NCBI GenBank assembly: GCA_900548735.1
Contig: URMC01000025.1
Coordinates: 1-21,231, forward strand
Direction: 5' to 3'
DNA from: an uncultured Eubacteriales bacterium
GTDB lineage: Bacteria; Bacillota; Clostridia; Oscillospirales; CAG-272
DNA: 21,231 nt
The position numbers and the translations under genes were made by a program. The notes beneath the pieces are model-generated. The model was not told where the DNA came from and searched no databases. It saw nothing but the letters and a program-made list of their open reading frames with translations. Positions within the stretch are counted from its first letter, which is position 1. Each line of letters starts with the position of its first letter. Below, piece by piece: positions 14,745 to 21,231 of the stretch.

Positions 14745-16928
14745 TTATTCTTCCGCCGTCAGCAGAAGCAGCTCGCTTTGCAGCGCCCCGTCCAACCGAA
14801 CGCGGATGCCCTCGTTTTTGAGAGAATACCCCGATACGTGCGCAGTTTCGCCCGAATTGTCAAAGCGGACAAGGTACGTTTTCGCCGCGTCGGTTCCGCG
14901 CGGGAAAACGCGCTGTTCCGCCGCCGCGTCCCCGGCTAAGCGGAACACGCCGATCGTACTGCGGGTGCGGTCATCCGCCGCCCGTTCCAGAATGCACACC
15001 CCGCGGGGCGTGGCGCCGCAGATTTCGGGCGTGTGGTGATAAATCCGATCCCGCCCGGCAAAGGGGCGAATGTGCGACTTGTATATTTCAATCGTGTGGC
15101 GGACAAATTTCAGTTGCTCCGGATTCGGGGTGCTGCCTACCGGATTGTAGTCGTTGGTGGTGGGTCTGCCGAAGAGCGCGTGGCGTAGCTCCGTGTCAAG
15201 CGAGCCCTTGCAATGGCTGTACATCCCGCTGAAAAGCCGGTCTACATATTCCGGCGGCAGCACCATCGTCATGCCGTTGGTCACGGCGATACTGCGGGGC
15301 GGGATATTCCAATCGGATACCCATGTGTGTGCAAAATTGCGTACCATCCCCACATCGGTGCGCCCGCCCCCGGCGGAGCAGTTTTCAAAAACCACATCAG
15401 GAAAGCGCCGGCGGAGCCGCCCGAACATCTCTTCCACCAGTTGCGTCTGCCGCAAAAGTCCGCAGGCGGGGAAGCCGTTTTGCACCGTTTTGGTAAACCA
15501 CGCCGTTTCCGATGTGTTATGGTCGAGGCGGAAAAGGTCGAGTTGGTATTCTTCAATCACGCGGGCGATTTCGCTTTCCACAAAGTCAAGGGCTTTTTCG
15601 TTGGTCAGGTCGAGAAATTCACTGCGCTCTCCTGTGAGGTAGGAGGGGGCAAAAAAGTCCGGGTGTTCTGCGGCGGCGCGGGAAGCGGCGCCGATGCGCT
15701 CCGCTTCCATCCAAAGCCCGAACAAAAGCCCCTTGCTGTGAATATAATCCCGCGCTTCGGCAATGCCGTTCGGGAAAAGTTCGGGGTCAACGTGCCAGTC
15801 ACCCGTGCGCTTGCCCCACTCCTTGGTGGCGGCACCGGGCGGGCAGTACCAGCCCGCGTCAATAATCAGCGTTTCCGCCCCGACCTCGGCGGCGGTGTCG
15901 GCAAAGTGGCGGATTGCCGCCATGTCCATCGTGCGCTCCGGTCCGATCCCGGCTTCCACCAGCCCCTTGATCCCGCGTGCGGTGGGCAGGGTGAACACCG
16001 AGCGGCGCAGGTGTGCATGCATGGCGTTTACGGCGTCGTCCAGATCGCCGATAATCATGCCGATGTGCATTGCGGGAACAGAGAAGACTTCCCCCGCCGC
16101 CAGCACCAGCTGTGGGTGCGGCGCGGCGAGCGAAAAGCGGAACGAGACCCGCGCCCGGCATCCTTTATCGGTCGGCTCGGTGTTGCGGTCAAACCGGAAT
16201 TCAAACCCCGCGGCGCTCGCCAGCTGCCCGAAAAAGAGGGAACCGTGCAGATTGTTCCGCAGGAAAAATGCCGGGTGGCGGTGCCGCCCGCGCCCATACT
16301 TGCCGCCGATGCAAAGCGCCCCTTCCGGCAAGGGCTGCCAGTGAAACAGCCCCTCACAGCCCCAGTTGGAGGATTGCATGGTGCCAAGCGAAAACCAGTT
16401 TTCAAAATCTTTTGTTTCCAGCGCGCGGTTGGCGGTGCCGCTTGCTTCTTCCACACTCCCGGCAAATACCGCAAGGTCGCCTATGCGCACGGGTGCCGTG
16501 CCGTTGTTGCACAGTTCCAGCCGGCGCTCCATCATCGGCGTGCCGTCCAATACCGTATGCACCCTGACGACAAAGGGCAACAGCGTACTTTCCAGCGTCA
16601 GAATCCCGTGCAGAACTGTATTCTCGCCCCGTGTTTCCTCCCGCTTTTCAAACGAGACAAACGCCAAATCAAAATCCAGAGTTACACCGTCCACCGAAAG
16701 GCAGAATGCGTTGGCGTCCGGGTGGTCGGCAAAGGAGAAGCGGGTGGGCAAATCCTCTAAAATGTTCAGCGGAAAGCCCGCGGCATTGTAGCCGCCGGTC
16801 ACCAGCCGCCCACCCACCAGACACTCCTCATAGACAAAAGCCCCGGAACGGTAGCAGAAAACCCGTGTTTTCCCTTCCTCATGCACATAAATATCCTTAA
16901 AATCGCTTGTTGCGGAAATCACTTGCAT
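14745..16928 (-). CDS. GH36-type alpha-galactosidase
   Basis: 727 residues, ATG after AAGGAGG. The N-terminal beta-sandwich (1-310) is followed by a TIM barrel with LIIDAGWYCPPG, the general GH36 pattern (D-x-GW). The candidate nucleophile is D469 in LFRLDHN and the candidate acid/base is D539 in WVSDWNIPPRS; ENCSAGGGRTD lies between them. Typical GH36 have KWDMNR and W.SDNTD at these places, so this is a divergent member. It hydrolyses terminal alpha-galactosides (raffinose-type sugars, melibiose) or related linkages; the specificity is not certain. No signal peptide, so cytoplasmic. Divergent from an AraC regulator that probably controls it. Length (about 700-740) is normal. Confidence 0.85.
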   Translation of the reverse strand: MQVISATSDFKDIYVHEEGKTRVFCYRSGAFVYEECLVGGRLVTGGYNAAGFPLNILEDLPTRFSFADHPDANAFCLSVDGVTLDFDLAFVSFEKREETRGENTVLHGILTLESTLLPFVVRVHTVLDGTPMMERRLELCNNGTAPVRIGDLAVFAGSVEEASGTANRALETKDFENWFSLGTMQSSNWGCEGLFHWQPLPEGALCIGGKYGRGRHRHPAFFLRNNLHGSLFFGQLASAAGFEFRFDRNTEPTDKGCRARVSFRFSLAAPHPQLVLAAGEVFSVPAMHIGMIIGDLDDAVNAMHAHLRRSVFTLPTARGIKGLVEAGIGPERTMDMAAIRHFADTAAEVGAETLIIDAGWYCPPGAATKEWGKRTGDWHVDPELFPNGIAEARDYIHSKGLLFGLWMEAERIGAASRAAAEHPDFFAPSYLTGERSEFLDLTNEKALDFVESEIARVIEEYQLDLFRLDHNTSETAWFTKTVQNGFPACGLLRQTQLVEEMFGRLRRRFPDVVFENCSAGGGRTDVGMVRNFAHTWVSDWNIPPRSIAVTNGMTMVLPPEYVDRLFSGMYSHCKGSLDTELRHALFGRPTTNDYNPVGSTPNPEQLKFVRHTIEIYKSHIRPFAGRDRIYHHTPEICGATPRGVCILERAADDRTRSTIGVFRLAGDAAAEQRVFPRGTDAAKTYLVRFDNSGETAHVSGYSLKNEGIRVRLDGALQSELLLLTAEE

Positions 16929-16956
16929 GGCGCGCCTCCTTTGTGAGATTGATTTT

Positions 16957-16962
16957 ATTGTA
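16957..16962 (-). promoter_or_regulatory. Possible -10 of the GH36 gene
   Basis: Minus-strand TACAAT without a clear -35, in the 114-base gap shared with the divergent AraC gene. A weak -35 is consistent with activation by a regulator such as the neighbouring AraC protein. Confidence 0.45.
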
Positions 16963-16999
16963 GCGAAAGAATTTTTATATTTCTATAACAAACCGTGCG

Positions 17000-17015
17000 G
17001 AAAATATGATATAAT
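17000..17015 (+). promoter_or_regulatory. Extended -10 promoter of the AraC-family gene
   Basis: GAAAATATGATATAAT: TGA-TATAAT extended -10 with no good -35. Its first 14 bases are identical to those before the GH106-like gene (7371-7384). Confidence 0.65.
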
Positions 17016-17042
17016 GGTCAGGAAGAAAGAGAGGCGAGCAAA

Positions 17043-17879
17043 TTGCCGTATGAGCCGCAACTGAATATTCCGTTGTTGCCCTTTGAGGGCGGCGGAATTG
17101 ACTTTCAGCACTCTGCCATAGAAATGATCGCCCCCGCGCAAAATGAGGAGATGCACCTGCACGACAGCTGTGAAATCTATGTCAACGTGTCCGGCAACGG
17201 GGCTTTTATGGTGGAAAAGGCGCTGTACCCGATCACCAGAGGGGATATCATCATCACCCGCCCGAACGAACTGCATCACGCCGTGTTTCGCCCCGGTGCC
17301 GTGCATGAACACTATTGCATCTGGTTCCGCGCCAGAGAGGACAGCCCCTTTGCGGCGCGCTTTTTCGGAAGAGAGCGGGGGGAGGGGAACCTGCTTTCCC
17401 CCTCGGGGGAAGAAAAGGAGCGGCTGTTGCGCCTGCTTGCCGCGATGGAGAACAAAAAAGAAACCCCCCCGGCGCTGACGGTGGCGTTTTTACGGGTGCT
17501 GGCACTGATTGATCAGAGCGAAGCGGCAGGCGCGGAGCCGACGGACCTGCCGGAGCCGCTGGGGGCGATTCTCGGTGAAATCCGGCAGGAATACCGGGAG
17601 CAGGTGCGGTTTTCCGAGATTGCCAAGCGGCATTTTATCAGTCAGAGCACGCTCGGCAGGCTTTTCCACACCTACCTTCACGTATCCCCGCATGGGTATC
17701 TGGAGGATCTGCGCATGGCGGAAGCCAAGCGTCTGCTTGCCGCAGGTGCCGATGTTACCGCCGCCGCCTTTCACAGCGGGTTTTCGGACGCTTCACATTT
17801 TATTCTCCTGTTCCGGCGGCGTTTCGGCATCACCCCGGGGAAATACCGCACCATGCAGGAGAGTCCGGAAAATAAATAG
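17043..17879 (+). CDS. AraC-family transcriptional regulator
   Basis: 278 residues starting at TTG 17043. No other start lies between it and the upstream in-frame stop, and AGAGAGGCGAG provides a ribosome site. Residues about 20-100 form a cupin-like sugar-sensing domain (EEMHLHDSCEIYVNVSGNGAF, ITRGDIIITRPNELHHAVF). Residues about 175-270 are the double helix-turn-helix: VRFSEIAKRHFISQSTLGRLF, DVTAAAFHSGFSDASHFILLF and FGITPGKYR. Divergent from the GH36 gene, the usual layout for a regulator of an alpha-galactosidase. The unrecognised gene at 17930 follows after 50 bases with no terminator between, so they may share a transcript. Confidence 0.9.
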   Translation: MPYEPQLNIPLLPFEGGGIDFQHSAIEMIAPAQNEEMHLHDSCEIYVNVSGNGAFMVEKALYPITRGDIIITRPNELHHAVFRPGAVHEHYCIWFRAREDSPFAARFFGRERGEGNLLSPSGEEKERLLRLLAAMENKKETPPALTVAFLRVLALIDQSEAAGAEPTDLPEPLGAILGEIRQEYREQVRFSEIAKRHFISQSTLGRLFHTYLHVSPHGYLEDLRMAEAKRLLAAGADVTAAAFHSGFSDASHFILLFRRRFGITPGKYRTMQESPENK

Positions 17880-17929
17880 TCTATTCTGCACACCGCCTGC
17901 ATAGGTTTTCTAAAAAAGGAGGTGTGTGG

Positions 17930-18505
17930 ATGCACAGATTGTATTATGCGCTGGCGGAGGCGCTTTCCGGGCGGGCGGTGCGCGCCGCGGGCGGTGCCAC
18001 ATCCATGCTCGGTAAGGGCAGGGAACGCTTTGATATGGAAATGCGGGCACTCCGCGCGGACACGGCGGAGGATCTTGCCCTGTTACAGAACGGGGTGCTT
18101 GCCGGGAATTACGGAAAAACGGGCGGCGCAGAGCTGTTGCGATTGGGGGAGGCACTTTCCGAAACCGTTACCTCCTCCTTGGGTGTTGCGTGGTTGTTGC
18201 GCGGTAAAACTCTGCGCGTATGGGGGCTTTTTGACCGTGTGCGGCTTCTCTCCACGCTGACCGAACGCCTTTCGCATATCATTGAATTACTGGAAACCGC
18301 CACCGCCGGGGAGGCGGCACCGGAGTTTGCGGCATTCCGCACGGCGGCATGCCGCCTGCCTTTCCCGGAGGAACAGTTGCGGGAGGATTTGCAGGAGGGC
18401 ACACCGTTGCCGGAAATTCTGCTGATTCTGCGCATGGAGGCGTGGCAAAGGGCGTTGCGTGACGCATACATTTCCGCCGCCGCGCTGTTTCTTGCCAAAA
18501 ACTGA
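17930..18505 (+). CDS. Unrecognised helical protein, 191 residues
   Basis: I do not recognise a family. The protein is rich in Ala, Leu, Arg and Glu and appears almost entirely alpha-helical (RFDMEMRALRADTAEDLALL, RLLSTLTERLSHIIELLETA), with one short hydrophobic stretch (TSSLGVAWLLRG) too weak for a confident membrane helix. ATG 17930 is chosen because AGGAGGT lies 6 bases before it; a GTG at 17924 would be too close. CACACC (17889-17894) can pair with GGTGTG (17921-17926) next to the ribosome site and might mask it. It follows the AraC gene with no terminator between and ends at a strong terminator. Confidence 0.75.
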   Translation: MHRLYYALAEALSGRAVRAAGGATSMLGKGRERFDMEMRALRADTAEDLALLQNGVLAGNYGKTGGAELLRLGEALSETVTSSLGVAWLLRGKTLRVWGLFDRVRLLSTLTERLSHIIELLETATAGEAAPEFAAFRTAACRLPFPEEQLREDLQEGTPLPEILLILRMEAWQRALRDAYISAAALFLAKN

Positions 18506-18509
18506 GCCA

Positions 18510-18551
18510 GGGGCTGTTAAAACCGAATGAGGTTTTAACAGCCCCTTTTTT
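18510..18551 (+). terminator. Terminator after the 191-residue gene
   Basis: Perfect 15-base stem GGGGCTGTTAAAACC / GGTTTTAACAGCCCC with a 6-base loop, followed by TTTTTT. Confidence 0.95.
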
Positions 18552-18579
18552 ACGGCACGGAATTTCTCGTTTTTTTGCT

Positions 18580-18614
18580 TTCCCCTTGAAAATGCAAAGG
18601 GGAAATGATATACT
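18580..18614 (+). promoter_or_regulatory. Promoter and overlapping inverted repeat before the PHP gene
   Basis: TTGAAA (18586-18591), 17-base spacer and TATACT (18609-18614). An 8-base inverted repeat TTCCCCTT / AAGGGGAA (18580-18587 and 18597-18604) covers the -35 and spacer and is a likely repressor site. Confidence 0.75.
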
Positions 18615-18653
18615 GAAATCAGATATTACCTGCCCAAAAGAAAGGAGAAGAAA

Positions 18654-21231
18654 ATGTTGCACCTTTACCATTCCCCTGCCGTGTTTGCCGCGCGCGGGCG
18701 TGCGCTGACCGTCCTTGCGCTGATGCAGGATGGGGAAGAGCTTTTCCCCCAGCTGGAGCTGGTTGCCGATGTCGGTGAAGGCATTTTTACTCTTCGGATG
18801 TTGCCGGAGGACGGCATCATGACCGATGAGAGCTTCACGCTTTTCTCGGTGCAGATTCCTGCGGAAAAACTGCGCGGCGAGCGCCTGATCTACCATTTCA
18901 CCTCCGGCGGAAAGGAAAGCGCACGCTATACCGTGCCGCTTCTCAATCTGCCGGAGTTGCCGCCGCTGATCATCACGGAAACCTTTTTGTGGGCGGGCGC
19001 GTGCGCCTACTTTGAAATTTATAATACGACTGACCGCACGCTGGCGCTTTCGGATTTTGCGCTTTTGATGGATCGCCCCGGCGTCGGCAAATTCCGCAAC
19101 CCGATGCGCCCCGCAGGGGATGACCGCCTGCCGCCGCACACCGCGGCGATTCTGCGGTTCCTTACCCCCGCCGTGAAAAACGATAAGAGTTATCAGCCGG
19201 GCAAGGACGCGTTTTTTGCAGGGCTGGAAAAACTGAGCCCCTCCACCTGTGGGGAGCAGGATCTGCGGAACGTGCTGTATTTTGAGTGCGACCTGACCGC
19301 CCAAAATCCGGAAACGGGCGCATACGTGCTGCAAAACGGCTGTTTTGAGCCTTTCCAGCGCTCCCACGCGGTCACCTATTTTCTGACGCCTGCCAATGGG
19401 GGAGAAGCGGAAGCGTTTTACCGCCTTTCCATCAATGTGGACTTGCCGTATCACGATATTTTCTGCCGCCGCGCGGCACTTTGGTATCCGGACCCGCAAA
19501 ATCCGTCGAAGGCGGTGTTGTATGAGGCGTTCCGCGCCCCCACCCCCGGCTACCCCGACCCTGCGGGGGGCTACCCCGATGCCGCAGATTCCGTGCCCCC
19601 CGCACTGATGCCGGTGTCGCCCTGTCATGAGGCGACCTACGGCGGCGGTGAGCTTCAGGTGAGCTTTGCCGCGCTGGGCGAGCGGACGGAATACCCCCGC
19701 CTGTGGTTGAAAAACGCCGACGGTGCGTATGAGGAGTATCACCCCACCCCCGATCATAACGGATATTTTACGGTCACCCTCCCCGCCGCCGTGGCGGAGC
19801 CGCTGGAAACGCTGGAATACTATGCGGAAATGACCGGCGGTTGCTACACCGCGCGCATGGGCTCCGCAGAACACCCGGTGACGGTGCGGCTGTTTGACCG
19901 CGCCGGCCCCCGCGTGCTCTCACTGACCCCTGCGGACGGGCAGGTGCTGGAAAAGGAGCTGTTGCCCACTATCTGCGCGCGTTTCTCCGACCGCTCCGGG
20001 GTCAATCTTTCGCTTTCCATCCTCTGCCTTGACGGGCGCAACGTCACCGCCGAAGCAGATTGGACGGGGGACGGTGTGCGTTTTGTGCCCCGCAAGCCCC
20101 TTGCGTTCGGCAAACACACCATTGAACTGACCCTGCGCGATATGCTGGGCAACCGCACCTACCGCAAAGCGCTTTTTGCCATCGGAAAGGGTGCAAAACT
20201 GCACTGTTTCATCGGGCAGGTGCATTGCCACACCGGGGATTCGGACGGCGTGGGAACGCCGGAGGAGGCAATCCGGTTTGCCAGAGAGCAGGGGCGGGTG
20301 GATTTCTTTGCCGTGACCGACCACTCCCACCTTGTCACCCCTGACCGTTACGCGGCGCAGGTCGTGCTCTCCGAGCGTTGCAACCGCCCCGGTTCGTTTG
20401 CCTCCATTCACGGCTTTGAAATGACGTGGAACAACAAAAACGGTTACTGGGGGCATATGAACGTCCTCGGCTCCGACCTCTATGAGCGGATGATCGATGA
20501 CGTAGACCTGCCGAAATTCTATGAAGAACTGAAAAAACACCCGGAGTCGGTGGCGATGTTCAACCACCCCGGTGACACCTGGGGCAACTTCAACGATTAC
20601 GCCTGGCACGACCCGGAGATTGACCGTATCGTGTGCCTGGCGGAACTGTGCGGCGGCTCCTATGACCGACAGTACGCGCTGATGCTCTCCAAGGGCTGGC
20701 ACGTGGCGCCGGTGTTCAATGAGGATAACCACAAGGCGGACTGGACGCGCGCGACCAACGGTTGCGGCGTGGTGCTTGCCCCTGCGCTTTCCAGAGAGAA
20801 TATTTTGGACGCCATGCGCCGCCGCCGCGCCTACTCTACGGATGACCGCAGCACCGAGGTGTATTATAAGGTCAACGGAGAGTGGCTGGGCTCCACTCTG
20901 AACGCGCCGGAAAAGCTGACCGTCAGCGTAGAGGCGCACACCAAAAACGAGCAGGGGCTGGGGCTGCTGCAGCTGGTCAGTGAGGACAACATCGTGGTGG
21001 CGCATATCTCCGTGGGTGCCCGCCGTGATTTTGTGTGGCAGGTGGAGCTGGACCCGGATTTTGATTATTACTATATCCGCATCACCAACGGCAAAAATTA
21101 TACCGTCACCGCCCCGGTGTTTGTCACCGGACGGGATCTTCTGAACATCACCGCCCTTGACTGCGGCATTACAAAGGACGAGCGGGATTTTTACGGCGCT
21201 ACCCTGACATTTTGCAATACCGCCGCACGGC
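18654..21231 (+). CDS. CehA/McbA-type PHP-domain metallohydrolase with LTD-like domain (3' end beyond window)
   Basis: ATG 18654 after AAAGGAGAAG; the frame is open for 859 codons to the end of the window. Residues about 105-185 look like a lamin-tail (LTD) domain (ITETFLWAGACAYFEIYN, LALSDFALLMDRPG, LPPHTAAILRF). A linker repeats GYPD twice, and a beta-sandwich region spans about 310-515. The PHP metal site is then visible: H524-C-H526 (GQVHCHTGDSDG), D556/H557/H559 (VTDHSH), E589 (HGFEMTWN) and H638 (MFNHPG), with NEDNHKADW further on. Family members are metal-dependent phosphoesterase-like hydrolases; the substrate here is unknown. No clear signal peptide at the N-terminus (MLHLYHSPAVFAARG), so location is uncertain. 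Long minus-strand frames in this stretch are shadows. Confidence 0.85.
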   Translation, partial: MLHLYHSPAVFAARGRALTVLALMQDGEELFPQLELVADVGEGIFTLRMLPEDGIMTDESFTLFSVQIPAEKLRGERLIYHFTSGGKESARYTVPLLNLPELPPLIITETFLWAGACAYFEIYNTTDRTLALSDFALLMDRPGVGKFRNPMRPAGDDRLPPHTAAILRFLTPAVKNDKSYQPGKDAFFAGLEKLSPSTCGEQDLRNVLYFECDLTAQNPETGAYVLQNGCFEPFQRSHAVTYFLTPANGGEAEAFYRLSINVDLPYHDIFCRRAALWYPDPQNPSKAVLYEAFRAPTPGYPDPAGGYPDAADSVPPALMPVSPCHEATYGGGELQVSFAALGERTEYPRLWLKNADGAYEEYHPTPDHNGYFTVTLPAAVAEPLETLEYYAEMTGGCYTARMGSAEHPVTVRLFDRAGPRVLSLTPADGQVLEKELLPTICARFSDRSGVNLSLSILCLDGRNVTAEADWTGDGVRFVPRKPLAFGKHTIELTLRDMLGNRTYRKALFAIGKGAKLHCFIGQVHCHTGDSDGVGTPEEAIRFAREQGRVDFFAVTDHSHLVTPDRYAAQVVLSERCNRPGSFASIHGFEMTWNNKNGYWGHMNVLGSDLYERMIDDVDLPKFYEELKKHPESVAMFNHPGDTWGNFNDYAWHDPEIDRIVCLAELCGGSYDRQYALMLSKGWHVAPVFNEDNHKADWTRATNGCGVVLAPALSRENILDAMRRRRAYSTDDRSTEVYYKVNGEWLGSTLNAPEKLTVSVEAHTKNEQGLGLLQLVSEDNIVVAHISVGARRDFVWQVELDPDFDYYYIRITNGKNYTVTAPVFVTGRDLLNITALDCGITKDERDFYGATLTFCNTAAR

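Noticed and set aside
18279..21005. Long minus-strand open frames (531 and 361 codons) opposite the PHP gene
   Set aside because: They are antisense to an 859-codon plus-strand frame with a ribosome site, a promoter and recognisable metal-binding motifs. Their translations are rich in His, Arg and Gln with no domain pattern, as expected for shadows in GC-rich DNA.
1..21231. CRISPR arrays, rRNA genes, insertion sequences with transposase
   Set aside because: No regularly spaced direct repeats, no rRNA-like sequence and no transposase translation were seen on either strand.

Overview
The window looks like chromosome from a moderately GC-rich gut Clostridia (Oscillospiraceae/Ruminococcaceae-like). 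The reasons are the ffh-rpsP-khpA order, strong AAGGAGG ribosome binding sites, frequent TTGACA-17-TATAAT promoters, and a SCIFF ranthipeptide precursor with its radical-SAM maturase, a pair typical of Clostridia. The genus cannot be named from the sequence alone.

Region 1 (1-1780) is core: the 3' part of ffh, then rpsP and khpA, closed by a strong terminator. The usual next genes (rimM, trmD, rplS) are absent. Region 2 (about 1781-6610) is an obviously AT-rich accessory island between the khpA terminator and a tRNA-Lys gene. It starts with the broken C-terminal end of a large serine recombinase on the minus strand. It then holds a WYL-type regulator with a textbook promoter, and a tight three-gene plus-strand set: a zincin-like metallopeptidase split by one in-frame TAA, a GNAT acetyltransferase with an extra N-terminal domain, and a PD-(D/E)XK nuclease. 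A small cysteine-rich protein follows. A short motif around CCCAT..TGGGACAGC recurs in front of units in the island. This gene combination is the best candidate here for an undescribed (possibly defence-type) system.

Region 3 (6619-9780) returns to host composition: tRNA-Lys(UUU) on the minus strand, a flavodoxin-like protein, and, divergently, a large cytoplasmic GH106-like glycoside hydrolase ending in a bidirectional terminator.

Region 4 (9839-14681) lies on the minus strand. It contains proS, then the SCIFF unit: a 50-residue precursor peptide, a hairpin terminator/attenuator, the SPASM maturase, and a PLP-dependent Orn/Lys/Arg decarboxylase-family protein starting one base after the maturase stop. 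Region 5 (14702-21231) has a GH36 alpha-galactosidase-type enzyme divergent from an AraC regulator, an unrecognised 191-residue helical protein, and a long CehA/McbA-type PHP metallohydrolase with an LTD-like domain that runs off the end of the window. The sugar hydrolases with the AraC regulator suggest use of plant or host oligosaccharides imported into the cytoplasm.
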